A stretch of DNA of 64,000 bases, taken from positions 124,001-188,000 of the forward strand of contig NZ_BBZJ01000018.1 of the NCBI RefSeq assembly GCF_001417775.1, read 5' to 3'. Positions 38,787 through 49,428 of the stretch are shown here, in pieces; position 1 is the first letter of the stretch, and every line of letters begins with the position of its first letter. The translations under genes and the position numbers were made by a program. This DNA is from Streptomyces sp. TP-A0356 (GTDB lineage Bacteria > Actinomycetota > Actinomycetes > Streptomycetales > Streptomycetaceae). Under the pieces are notes generated by a model. That model saw nothing but the letters and a program-made list of their open reading frames with translations. It ran no database searches and had not been told where the DNA came from.

Positions 38787-41162
38787 ATGCCCGCTTGCGT
38801 CCCTGCCCGCGCCACCGACTCGACTCGGCCGAAGCACGTGCACCAGCCCCACAGTCCGCCACCGCCCCGCCGCTTCCGCGTCGCGGGCGCCGATCTCTCG
38901 GCATCCCTCGCGGTCTTCCTGATCGCGCTTCCCCTGTCCCTCGGCATCGCCCTCGCCACCGGGGCCCCACTCCAGTCCGGCCTCGTCGCCGCGGCCGTAG
39001 GGGGACTCGTCGCCGGCCGGTTCGGCGGCTGCCCGCTCCAGGTCAGCGGCCCCGCCGCGGGACTGACCGTGGTCACCGCCGACCTCATCCACCGCTACGG
39101 ATGGCGTACGACGTGCGCCATCACGATCCTCGCCGGACTCGCCCAACTCGTCCTCGGCTGTCTGCACGTGTCGCGTACGGCGCTCGCCGTGAGCCCCGCG
39201 ATCGTGCACGGCATGCTCGCCGGCATCGGCGTGACCATCGCCGTCGCCCAGCTGCACATCGTGCTCGGGGGCACCCCGCAGAGCGCCGTCCTCGACAACT
39301 TCCGAGCGCTGCCGGCCCAGTTGGCACGCCTCGATCCGGCCGCCGTCTGGACGAGCGCGCTGACCCTGGCCCTCCTCCTGGTCTGGCCACGGCTTCCCGG
39401 ACGGACCGGGCAGTTCCTGCGCAGGGTCCCGGCAGCACTCGTCGCCGTCGCCGCGGCCACCGCGACCGCCTCACTCGCCGGACTCAGCCTGCCCAAGGTC
39501 GACCTGCCGTCCTGGCACAGCCACGCACTCGCCGGGCTGCCCGAGGGGCCCGCGCTCGGTCTTGCCGCCGCAGTCCTCACCATCACGCTGGTGTGCAGCG
39601 TGCAGTCGCTGCTCGGGGCCGTCGCGGTGGACAAGCTGGCGGCCGGGCGCAGGCCGCACCCCGGCCGCTCCGACCTCAACCGCGAGCTGCTCGGACAAGG
39701 CGCCGCGAACATCGCCTCGGGTGCCCTCGGCGGGCTGCCGATCGCGGGCGTCGCCGTCAGAAGTTCGGCGAATGTGCGATCCGGTGCCGTCAGCCGGAAC
39801 TCCACGATGCTGCACGGCGTTTGGGTAGTAGTAGCCGCGCTGCTGATGGTCCCGGTGCTCGAGCTGATCCCCCTCGCCTCGCTCGCCGCCCTGGTGATGG
39901 CCGTCGGCATCCAGATGGTGTCCCTCCACCACATCCGCACGGTCACCCGTCACCGAGAGGTGCTGGTGTACGTCGTCACCACGCTCGGCGTCGTCTTCGT
40001 GGGCGTCCTGCAGGGCGTGACGCTGGGGGTCGCGACCGCCGTCGCCGTCGCCCTGCACCGCCTCACCCGCACCCGCATCACCCACGAGAAGAGGAAAGGA
40101 GTCCATCATGTGCGTGTACGCGGCCAGTTGACGTTCCTCGCGGTGCCCCGGCTCAGCCGGACGCTGCACCTGGTGCCTGCCGGGGCGGACGCCGTCGTGG
40201 AGCTGGACGGGTCGTTCATGGACCACGCGGCGTACGAGTCCCTCCAGGACTGGCAGAGAACGCACCTCGCCCAGGGCGGCACGGTCGCCGTCACCGGCCG
40301 GGCCGGCATGCCTATCGCGGTGCCCATGCTGAACTCCCCTGCCCCGAAGGGAGGCCGGGAGGCCACCGAGGCGTCCGCGTGCCGGTGCCGACCCTGGACG
40401 CCCTGGCGCAACCACCAGTGCGAGCGTGCGCCGACCGCGCAGCCCGGCGGCCATCCGGGTGCCTCGGCCGGCGGGTCCGGACCGAGCAGGCAGCAACTCG
40501 CATACGGGATCAGCGCCTTCCACCGGAACACCGCACCGCTCGTGCGCGGTGAGCTGGCCCGCCTGGCGCGCGAGGGGCAGCGGCCGTCGCAGCTCTTCCT
40601 GACCTGTGCCGACTCGCGGCTCGTCACATCGATGATCACCTCCAGCGGCCCCGGTGACCTCTTCGTCGTCCGCAACGTCGGCAACCTGGTGCCGGCGCCC
40701 GGGGCGGAGTGCGGTGACGACTCGGTGGCCGCCGCCATCGAGTACGCGGTGGACGTACTGAAGGTGCGGTCCATCACGGTGTGCGGGCACTCCGGGTGCG
40801 GCGCGATGCAGGCCCTGCTCACGACGGAGCCGGGCGGCGCGCAGACCCCGCTCGAGCGGTGGCTGCGGCACGGGGTGCCCAGTCTGGAGCGCATGGCCGA
40901 CGAGGAGCGGCCCTGGGCCAGGATCGCCGGACGGGATCCGGCCGACGTCGTCGAGCAGCTGTGTCTGACCAATGTGGTGCAGCAGTTGGAGCATCTGCGG
41001 GCACACGAGCCCGTCGCCAGGGCGCTCGGCGAGGGTGCGCTCGAACTGCACGGGATGTACTTCCACGTGGGCGAGGCACAGGCATATCTGCTCACCGCCT
41101 CCGAGGAGGGCGACGTCTTCGGCCGAGTGGGGGCGGCCGAGGATCTGCACAGTCCGGCGTGA
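38787..41162 (+). CDS. SulP/SLC26 anion transporter fused to beta-carbonic anhydrase
   Basis: A 791-residue fusion. Residues about 35-440 are a SulP permease with some 10-12 membrane segments (ADLSASLAVFLIALPLSLGIALATGAPLQSGLVAAAVGGLVAGRFGG...); the STAS-like part (VRVRGQLTFLAVPRLSRTLHLVPAGADAVVELDGSFMDHAAYESLQDW) is next. After a linker (about 540-590) comes a complete beta-carbonic anhydrase with zinc ligands in LFLTCADSR and VCGHSGCGAM and the VVRNVGNLVPAPG motif. The enzyme would supply or remove bicarbonate at the transporter mouth. ATG 38787 follows GGAGGAGACGG; the open frame from 38706 has no ribosome site. Confidence 0.95.
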   Translation: MPACVPARATDSTRPKHVHQPHSPPPPRRFRVAGADLSASLAVFLIALPLSLGIALATGAPLQSGLVAAAVGGLVAGRFGGCPLQVSGPAAGLTVVTADLIHRYGWRTTCAITILAGLAQLVLGCLHVSRTALAVSPAIVHGMLAGIGVTIAVAQLHIVLGGTPQSAVLDNFRALPAQLARLDPAAVWTSALTLALLLVWPRLPGRTGQFLRRVPAALVAVAAATATASLAGLSLPKVDLPSWHSHALAGLPEGPALGLAAAVLTITLVCSVQSLLGAVAVDKLAAGRRPHPGRSDLNRELLGQGAANIASGALGGLPIAGVAVRSSANVRSGAVSRNSTMLHGVWVVVAALLMVPVLELIPLASLAALVMAVGIQMVSLHHIRTVTRHREVLVYVVTTLGVVFVGVLQGVTLGVATAVAVALHRLTRTRITHEKRKGVHHVRVRGQLTFLAVPRLSRTLHLVPAGADAVVELDGSFMDHAAYESLQDWQRTHLAQGGTVAVTGRAGMPIAVPMLNSPAPKGGREATEASACRCRPWTPWRNHQCERAPTAQPGGHPGASAGGSGPSRQQLAYGISAFHRNTAPLVRGELARLAREGQRPSQLFLTCADSRLVTSMITSSGPGDLFVVRNVGNLVPAPGAECGDDSVAAAIEYAVDVLKVRSITVCGHSGCGAMQALLTTEPGGAQTPLERWLRHGVPSLERMADEERPWARIAGRDPADVVEQLCLTNVVQQLEHLRAHEPVARALGEGALELHGMYFHVGEAQAYLLTASEEGDVFGRVGAAEDLHSPA

Positions 41163-41314
41163 CACCGAGGTGATGCGCGGCCCGCGTGGGACACCGAGGT
41201 GACGCGCGGCCTGCGCGGGACGCCGGTGATGCGCGTTCCGCGAGGGACGCCGAGGTGGTGCGCGGTCCGCGAGGGACGCCGAGGTGGTGCGCGGTCCGGC
41301 CGCGCACCACCTCG
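41162..41314. repeat. 29-bp tandem repeats ending in a terminator hairpin
   Basis: Starting inside the stop codon of the SulP gene, four to five copies of a 29-bp unit (ACGCCGAGGTGGTGCGCGG...), the third shortened to 27 bp. The last unit folds into a stem, arms 41280-41294 and 41300-41314 (15 bp, perfect, 5-nt loop), which should terminate transcription. The remaining gap to acsA (41315-41577) shows only the acsA promoter area. Confidence 0.85.
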
Positions 41315-41577
41315 CTCGCCACGCACGACAGGGCTGCGCCCGTCCGCATGGGCCCTGTGCGCCGCCGACGGCTCATGACGCGTCGCCCCCGGATCAGGTG
41401 TGAGAAACATCGCCGCATGAACCAGGGCGGGGCAGCGCACGTGACCTCCGAGGAGACCTGTTCAGCGGCAGACATGACAGGTCTAAACCAATTTTCGGTC
41501 GGCCCTTGTCACCGAGCCCTCCGGTCTGATGAGCTGTGGCCTGGGACACAACGGACACCCCGGGAAAGGGAGATGTC

Positions 41578-43533
<1,956 letters not shown>

Positions 43534-43565
43534 GGCCCGCCCGAGCGGCGAGGGCACCCCTCGAT

Positions 43566-43597
43566 GGGGCGTCCGGCAGCACGCCGGACGCCCCTTT
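43566..43597 (+). terminator. Rho-independent terminator of acsA
   Basis: 12-bp perfect stem GGGGCGTCCGGC (43566-43577) with its complement (43583-43594), AGCAC loop, followed by TTT. Confidence 0.88.
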
Positions 43598-43715
43598 CCC
43601 ATGCTCAGGTAAAATGGCGATCTCAGGGTGCGCCGGGAAGTCTGGTCGGCAAGCCGTCCGCGCGATCGCGTGAGGGCGGTCAGCCTGCCGTACCGACCCG
43701 GAGGAGGTCTCCACC

Positions 43716-45137
43716 GTGGCCGCGCCCCGCACCCGTATCCGTACTCGTACGTTCCTCGGACGTCTCTCCCTGCCCGAGCGGAACTTCGTGGCGGAGGCGC
43801 TGCGCACCGAGACCGTCGGTGGTGTACTGCTCCTGCTCGCCGCGGTCGCCGCGCTGGTCTGGGCGAACATACCCGCGCTGCACAGCGGCTACGAGAGCGT
43901 CAGCCACTACCACCTCGGACCCGGTGCCCTCGGCCTCCGTCTGTCCGTTCAGCACTGGGCCTCCGACGGCCTCCTGGCGATCTTCTTCTTCGTCGCCGGA
44001 ATCGAACTCAAGCGTGAGCTGGTCGCGGGCGATCTGCGCGATCCCCGCGCCGCCGTACTCCCGGTGGTCGCCGCGCTCTGCGGCATGGCCGTCCCCGCCA
44101 TCGTCTACGCCCTCACCAACGCCACCGGCGGCGGCTCCCTCGTCGGCTGGGCGGTCCCCACGGCCACCGACATCGCCTTCGCGCTCGCGGTTCTCGCGGT
44201 CATCGGAACCTCGCTGCCGTCCGCCCTGCGCGCCTTCCTGCTCACTCTCGCCGTCGTCGACGACCTGTTCGCGATCCTGATCATCGCCGTCTTCTTCACG
44301 ACCGATCTGAACTTCGCCGCCCTCGGCGGCGCCGTCGCCGGGCTCGCCGTCTTCTGGGCGCTGCTGCGGAAGAGGGTGCGCGGCTGGTACGTGTACGTCC
44401 CCCTCGCGCTGGTCATCTGGGGGCTGATGTACAACAGCGGCGTCCACGCCACCATCGCCGGTGTGGCCATGGGACTGATGCTGCGCTGCCACCGCCACGA
44501 GGGCGAGGAGCACTCCCCGGGCGAGTACATCGAACATCTCGTACGACCCCTGTCGGCCGGTCTCGCGGTGCCGCTGTTCGCCCTATTCAGCGCGGGCGTC
44601 GCGATCTCGGGCAGGGCACTCGGGGACGTGTTCACCAAGCCGGAGACGCTCGGCGTCGTGCTGGGCCTCGTCATCGGCAAGGCGGCGGGAGTCTTCGGCG
44701 GTACATGGCTGACGGCCCGCTTCACCCGGGCTTCGCTCAGCGACGACCTCGCCTGGCCCGATGTGTTCGCCGTCGCCTCCCTGGCCGGCATCGGCTTCAC
44801 CGTCTCGCTGCTCATCGGCGAACTGGCTTTCGATGGTGATCCGGTACTCACGGACGAGGTGAAGACCGCCGTCCTCATCGGGTCACTGACAGCGGCCGCA
44901 TGCGCGACCACGTTGTTGAAGGTACGCAACGCCAAGTACCGCGCCCTGTGCGCGGACGAGGACCGCGACGAGGACCTGGACGGCATTCCGGACGTCTACG
45001 AGCAGGACGACCCGGCGTACGACCTGCGCATGGCGGACATCCATGAGCGCAAGGCGGCCGAACACCGCAGGCTCGCCGCACTGAAGTCCGCCGGAAGCGG
45101 GCCGCCGGCCCAGGTCGGCAACGGCACGCCCAACTGA
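43716..45137 (+). CDS. nhaA: Na+/H+ antiporter NhaA
   Basis: A 473-residue NhaA-type Na+(Li+)/H+ antiporter with about 12 membrane segments. Hallmarks: LLAIFFFVAGIELKRELVAGDLRDPRAAVLPVVAALCGMAVPAIVY, the two essential aspartates in AVPTATDIAFALAVLAVIGTSLPSALRAFLLTLAVVDDLFAILIIAVFF, and GIGFTVSLLIGELAF near the end. The N-terminal arginine-rich leader (AAPRTRIRTRTFLGRLSLPERNF) and the charged C-terminal tail (EDLDGIPDVYEQDDPAYDLRMADIHERKAAEHRR) are cytoplasmic extensions typical of actinobacteria. GTG 43716 follows GGAGGAGG. Role: sodium and pH homeostasis. Confidence 0.97.
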   Translation: MAAPRTRIRTRTFLGRLSLPERNFVAEALRTETVGGVLLLLAAVAALVWANIPALHSGYESVSHYHLGPGALGLRLSVQHWASDGLLAIFFFVAGIELKRELVAGDLRDPRAAVLPVVAALCGMAVPAIVYALTNATGGGSLVGWAVPTATDIAFALAVLAVIGTSLPSALRAFLLTLAVVDDLFAILIIAVFFTTDLNFAALGGAVAGLAVFWALLRKRVRGWYVYVPLALVIWGLMYNSGVHATIAGVAMGLMLRCHRHEGEEHSPGEYIEHLVRPLSAGLAVPLFALFSAGVAISGRALGDVFTKPETLGVVLGLVIGKAAGVFGGTWLTARFTRASLSDDLAWPDVFAVASLAGIGFTVSLLIGELAFDGDPVLTDEVKTAVLIGSLTAAACATTLLKVRNAKYRALCADEDRDEDLDGIPDVYEQDDPAYDLRMADIHERKAAEHRRLAALKSAGSGPPAQVGNGTPN

Positions 45138-45138
45138 G

Positions 45139-45253
45139 GTCGAGGGGCACATCCGCCCGAGACCGAACGGCACACCCGCCGAAGGCCGAACGGCACACCT
45201 GCCCGAGACCGAACGGCACACCCGCCGAACGCCGAACGCCACGCTTGCCGAAG
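45139..45253. repeat. Five 23-bp tandem repeats after nhaA
   Basis: Unit ACCGAACGGCACACCCGCC... repeated five times in register with a few substitutions, beginning 2 bp after the nhaA stop. The remaining 106 bp to the next gene hold its promoter. No coding role is evident. Confidence 0.85.
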
Positions 45254-45359
45254 TGACGGGCGGGGAAGCGGGGAGAACGACCGTCCGGCATGATCTGACA
45301 CACCCACAGAACTCCGCAGCCTCCGCGGAGTCCGTAGCCAGAGAGCAGGGAGACCCGCG

Positions 45360-45839
45360 ATGAGCGCACCCGACGGCAGCCCGGTCGGCGCCGAACGCAG
45401 CATCGGCCAGCTGTTCGCATCGGCGACGACCGAATTGTCCGCACTGGTGCACGACGAGATCGCGCTGGCGAAGGCCCAGCTCAAGCAGGACGTCAAGCGC
45501 GGCGCGACCAGCGGCGGCGCGTTCTCGGCAGCGGGCGCCGTGCTGCTGTTCTCCCTGCCCATGCTGAACTTCGCGCTGGCGTACGGGATCCGGACGTGGA
45601 GCGGCTGGAACCTGGCCGTCTGCTTCCTGCTGTCCTTCGCCGCGAACGTGCTGGTCGCCGGGCTGCTCGCGCTCATCGGCCTGGTCTTCGCGAAGAAGAC
45701 CAAGAAGAGCAAGGGCCCGCAGAAGGTCGCCGCGTCGATGAAGGAGACCGCGGGCGTCCTGCAGCACGCCAAGCCGCACCCCCGTCAGACCGGCCCGGCC
45801 GACACCGCGGTCGAGGCTGTGGCACGCTCGTCCTCATGA
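45360..45839 (+). CDS. Phage-holin-family (holin-X) membrane protein
   Basis: A 159-residue protein with a soluble N-terminal helix (IGQLFASATTELSALVHDEIALAKAQLKQDVKRGATSGG), two membrane segments (GAFSAAGAVLLFSLPMLNFALAYGI and WNLAVCFLLSFAANVLVAGLLALIGLVF) and a basic lysine-rich tail. This is the actinobacterial holin superfamily III/Holin-X pattern. Despite the name, such proteins are widespread chromosomal membrane proteins, and the mycobacterial equivalent next to ephE and marP is not a lysis protein. ATG 45360 with AGGGAGACCC upstream. It is translationally coupled to the next gene (ATGA). Confidence 0.9.
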   Translation: MSAPDGSPVGAERSIGQLFASATTELSALVHDEIALAKAQLKQDVKRGATSGGAFSAAGAVLLFSLPMLNFALAYGIRTWSGWNLAVCFLLSFAANVLVAGLLALIGLVFAKKTKKSKGPQKVAASMKETAGVLQHAKPHPRQTGPADTAVEAVARSSS

Positions 45840-46786
45840 CGGACCCCGCCACCCCTTCGGCGCAATCCACCTCGGTCGTACGGATCGACATCCCCGGCGG
45901 CACAGAGGTGACGCACCGAGACGTCGCCGCCAACGGCGCCCGCTTCCACATCGCCGAGCTGGGCGACGGACCGCTGGTGCTGCTGCTGCACGGCTTTCCG
46001 CAGTTCTGGTGGGCGTGGCGGCACCAGTTGGTGGCGCTGGCCGAGGCGGGCTTCCGCGCCGTGGCGATGGATCTGCGCGGGGTGGGCGGCAGCGACCGTA
46101 CGCCGCGCGGTTACGACCCCGCCAACCTGGCCCTCGACATCACAGGCGTCGTACGGTCCCTGGGCGAGCCCGACGCCGCGCTCGTCGGCCATGACCTGGG
46201 CGGCTACCTCGCCTGGACGGCGGCCGTCATGCGCCCCAAGCTCGTACGGCGGCTCGTGGTCGCCTCGATGCCCCATCCACGGCGCTGGCGCTCGGCGATG
46301 CTCGGCGACTACAGACAGACCGCCGCGGGCTCCTACATCTGGGGATTCCAGCGGCCCTGGATCCCCGAGCGCCGGCTCACCGCCGATGACGCCGCGCTGG
46401 TCGGCCGGCTGATCCGGGACTGGTCGGGGCCGCGGCTGCCGGACGACGAGGCCGTGGACACCTACCGGCGCGCCATGTGCATCCCGTCGACGGCGCACTG
46501 CTCCATCGAGCCGTACCGCTGGATGGTGCGCTCCCTGGCCCGCCCCGACGGCATCCAGTTCAACCGGCGCATGAAGCGGCCCGTACGAGTGCCCACCCTG
46601 CATCTTCACGGCTCGCTCGACCCCGTGATGCGGACGAGGAGCGCGGCCGGATCCGGCGAGTACGTCGAGGCGCCGTACCGCTGGCGGCTGTTCGACGGGC
46701 TGGGGCACTTCCCCCACGAGGAGGATCCCGTGGCGTTCTCCTCCGAGCTGATCAACTGGCTCAAGGACCCCGAGCCCGACCGGTAG
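45836..46786 (+). CDS. Alpha/beta-hydrolase, epoxide hydrolase-like
   Basis: A 316-residue alpha/beta hydrolase: HGFPQFWWAWRHQLVALAEAGFRAVAMDLRGVGGSD with the oxyanion HGxP, nucleophile elbow VGHDLGGYLAW (Asp as in epoxide hydrolases), a cap domain containing YTYR-like tyrosines, acid in GSLDPVM and His in DGLGHFPHEEDP. The Asp nucleophile plus HGFP defines the epoxide hydrolase family (ephE in mycobacteria). ATG 45836 overlaps the upstream stop (ATGA). Substrate unknown; neighbours suggest a role in envelope or stress physiology. Confidence 0.92.
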   Translation: MTDPATPSAQSTSVVRIDIPGGTEVTHRDVAANGARFHIAELGDGPLVLLLHGFPQFWWAWRHQLVALAEAGFRAVAMDLRGVGGSDRTPRGYDPANLALDITGVVRSLGEPDAALVGHDLGGYLAWTAAVMRPKLVRRLVVASMPHPRRWRSAMLGDYRQTAAGSYIWGFQRPWIPERRLTADDAALVGRLIRDWSGPRLPDDEAVDTYRRAMCIPSTAHCSIEPYRWMVRSLARPDGIQFNRRMKRPVRVPTLHLHGSLDPVMRTRSAAGSGEYVEAPYRWRLFDGLGHFPHEEDPVAFSSELINWLKDPEPDR

Positions 46787-47258
46787 GACCCCGCCCGACC
46801 GGCAGGACCCCGAGCCCGACAAGTGACCCGGCATCGGGACCTGCGCGAGTCGGCCGGCCGGACGGGGGAGTTCGAACCCGGTCGGTGACCGCGCGTACGC
46901 GCCCGGTATCCGGACGGGAACACCTGTTCCTCGAATGGCCACATGCCTGCCGCATAGGCCAAATGGGGGGCCCGGAGGCGGTTATCGACCTTGGGGCGGG
47001 GGCAGACGTCGGGGTATGGGCTGGACGCACGACTACAGTGACGCAGCACGCAACCGCCGCTCGGCCGCCGCGCCGGGTTCCCACCAGAGGGGCACCCCGC
47101 AGCTGCCGGGCACGGACCCCCGAGTGGGGATCCCGCACATTCTGCGCCGCCGGGCCCGGTGGGTCTCGGTACGACTGCGTCACCCGCGCGGCTGATCCCA
47201 TCTCCCGGAGGCTGTGGCCCCGCTCGCCGGAATCAGGCGGGTGGCCCGCCCACCGGAG
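46787..47258. other. Gap with short tandem repeats, no gene
   Basis: Two further copies of the last 20 bp of the preceding gene (GACCCCGAGCCCGACCGG) run to about 46826, so the repeat starts inside the 3' end of the coding region. The rest of the 472-bp region, between convergent genes, has no credible frame, RNA gene or mobile element. Confidence 0.55.
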
Positions 47259-48458
47259 TCAGAGCGCGCAGCTGTCGCTGCCCACCTGCTGGTTCGCCGC
47301 ACGCCCCTTGGCGATGTCCTCCCGGACCTCGTCCGCGGTGAGCGCGTACCCCGTGTTGGCGTCGTCGAGGGACTTGGCGAAGACCACCCCGTAGACCCTG
47401 CCCTCGGGCGTGAGCAGCGGGCCTCCCGAGTTGCCCTGGCGGACGGTCGCGTACAGCGAGTACACATCGCGGCGGACCGTGCCCCGGTGGTAGATGTCCG
47501 GGCCGTTGGCCGCTATGCGACCACGGATGCGCGCGGGCTGGACGTTGTACGACCCGTTCTCCGGGAAGCCCGCGACGATCGCGCCGCCGCCGCCGGCCGC
47601 GTCCGTGGACGTGAACTGCAGCGCCGGCGCGCTCAGGTCCGGCACGTCGAGCACGGCGATGTCGCGCCGCCAGTCGTAGAGCACGACCTTCGCGTCGTAC
47701 TTCCTGCCCTCGCCGCCTATCTGGACGGTGGGCTCGTCGACTCCGCCGACCACATGCGCGTTGGTCATCACACGGCGGTCGCCGAAGACGAAGCCGGTGC
47801 CTTCGAGGACCTTGCCGCAGCTCTGCGCGGTGCCCATGACCTTGACGATGGACCGCTGCGCGCGCGTGGCGACCACGCTCCTGGCGAGGGCCGGGTCGGG
47901 TGGCCGGACCTCTGTGATGGGTTCGCTCGCGAACGGGCTGAAGACCTGCGGGAAGCCATTCTGCGCGAGGACCGAGGAGAAGTCCGCGAACCAGGTGTCG
48001 GCCTGCGCGGGCAGGGCGCGGGAGACACCGAGGAGCACCTTGGAGCCGCGGACCTCCTTGCCGAGCGTCGGCAGTGTCGTACCGGCCAGCGCCGAGCCGA
48101 TCAGCCAGGCGACCAGGAGCATCGCCACCACGTTGACGAGTGCGCCGCCGGTGGCGTCCAGGGCGCGGGCCGGGGACCAGGTGATGTACCGGCGCAGCTT
48201 GTTGCCCAGGTGGGTGGTCAGGGCCTGGCCGACGGAGGCACAGACGATCACCACGACGACGGCGACGACGGCGGCGGTCGTGCTCACCTTGTGGTCGCCC
48301 GTCGCCCGGTCCCAGAGGAAGGGCAGCAGATAGACCGCGACGAGCCCGCCGCCCAGGAAGCCGATCACCGACAGGATGCCGACGACGAAGCCCTGGCGGT
48401 AGCCGACGATCGCGAACCACACGGCGGCGACCAGCAACAGGATGTCCAGCACGTTCAC
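47259..48458 (-). CDS. MarP-like membrane serine protease (CvpA domain)
   Basis: A 399-residue protein. Residues 1-170 are a CvpA/Colicin V-production-like membrane domain with four segments (ILLLVAAVWFAIVGYRQGFVVGILSVIGFLGGGLVAVYLL, TTAAVVAVVVVIVCASVG, ATGGALVNVVAMLLVAWLIGSAL). A trypsin-like domain follows with His in TNAHVVGG, Asp in RRDIAVLDV and Ser in GNSGGPLLTPEG. It matches Rv3671c (MarP) of M. tuberculosis, which protects the cell against acid by acting on envelope targets, and lies in the same neighbourhood (nth, crp). GTG 48458. The protease lies outside the membrane. Confidence 0.93.
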   Translation of the reverse strand: MNVLDILLLVAAVWFAIVGYRQGFVVGILSVIGFLGGGLVAVYLLPFLWDRATGDHKVSTTAAVVAVVVVIVCASVGQALTTHLGNKLRRYITWSPARALDATGGALVNVVAMLLVAWLIGSALAGTTLPTLGKEVRGSKVLLGVSRALPAQADTWFADFSSVLAQNGFPQVFSPFASEPITEVRPPDPALARSVVATRAQRSIVKVMGTAQSCGKVLEGTGFVFGDRRVMTNAHVVGGVDEPTVQIGGEGRKYDAKVVLYDWRRDIAVLDVPDLSAPALQFTSTDAAGGGGAIVAGFPENGSYNVQPARIRGRIAANGPDIYHRGTVRRDVYSLYATVRQGNSGGPLLTPEGRVYGVVFAKSLDDANTGYALTADEVREDIAKGRAANQQVGSDSCAL

Positions 48459-48578
48459 TGCTTCACGCCTCGCCTCATCACGTTCCGGTCGCCGTCATCC
48501 GGCCGGGGTTGCGGCCCGCCACGCAGCGGCACTGGGGCACGGCGTCCCCCGGAAAAACACAGCACGGGGGCCACCTTG

Positions 48579-49292
48579 TCATGCGCGCCAGTCGAGCGGG
48601 ACCTGCTTGTCGCGGTCCCAGGGACGCTCCCAGCCCGCGTAGTGCAGCAGGCGGTCGATGACGCCGGCCGTGAAGCCCCACACGAGGGCCGATTCGACCA
48701 GGAATGCCGGACCTCGGTGGCCGCTGGGATGGATCGTGGTGGCTCTGTTGGCGGGGTCCGTGAGATCCGCCACGGGGACCGTGAACACGCGCGCCGTCTC
48801 GTTCGGATCGACGACGGCCACCGGGCTCGGCTCGCGCCACCAGCCGAGGACGGGCGTGACGACGAAGCCGCTGACCGGGATGTAGAGCCTGGGAAGCACG
48901 CCGAAGAGCTGGACGCCGCTCGGGTCGAGCCCGGTCTCCTCCTCGGCCTCACGCAGTGCCGCCCGCAGCGGCCCCTCGCCCTTCGGGTCGCCGTCCTCGG
49001 GGTCCAGGGCGCCACCGGGGAAGGAGGGCTGGCCCGCGTGCGAGCGCAGCGAACCGGCGCGCTCCATCAGCAGCAACTCGGGGCCGTGCGCACCCTCGCC
49101 GAACAGGATCAGCACGGCCGACTGGCGTCCCGCGCCGTTCTCCGGCGGCAGGAAGCGGCTGAGCTGGAGCGGCTCGACCGTGCGCACGACCCGCACGACC
49201 GGGTCGAGCCAGCCGGGCAGGCCCTCCGTGCTCAGCCGCAGCCGGCCGCCGTCCGTGTCGCTCATGTGGTCCGTATCGCTCGCGTGCGTCAT
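48579..49292 (-). CDS. Nudix hydrolase, CoA pyrophosphatase type
   Basis: About 237 residues. The CoA-pyrophosphatase signature (PGGALDPEDGDPKGEGPLRAALREAEEETGLDPSGVQLFG) contains the Nudix box GxxxxxE...REAxEETGL and LLMERAGSLRSHAGQPSFPGGALDP is the upstream UPF0035 motif specific for CoA hydrolases. It cleaves CoA or acyl-CoA to phosphopantetheine and 3',5'-ADP. ATG 49292 or the GTG two codons before are both possible. It is upstream of marP on the same strand, as in mycobacteria (Rv3672c-Rv3671c). Confidence 0.92.
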   Translation of the reverse strand: MTHASDTDHMSDTDGGRLRLSTEGLPGWLDPVVRVVRTVEPLQLSRFLPPENGAGRQSAVLILFGEGAHGPELLLMERAGSLRSHAGQPSFPGGALDPEDGDPKGEGPLRAALREAEEETGLDPSGVQLFGVLPRLYIPVSGFVVTPVLGWWREPSPVAVVDPNETARVFTVPVADLTDPANRATTIHPSGHRGPAFLVESALVWGFTAGVIDRLLHYAGWERPWDRDKQVPLDWRA

Positions 49293-49428
49293 CGCCACCC
49301 CCGTTCTGCCGATCCCAACGCCCCCGGGGCCGCGGATCGTTCCGCGAGTCCCCCGTGTGGGTGTCCTGTCCCCCGGTCAGCCGGGAGACCTCCCTCTCCC
49401 GGGTGGCGCGCAGCACCGCGCGCGCCCG

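Noticed and set aside
39471..41165. 564-aa minus frame opposite the SulP-carbonic anhydrase gene
   Set aside because: No motif; composition of an antisense frame. The plus gene has intact family motifs throughout.
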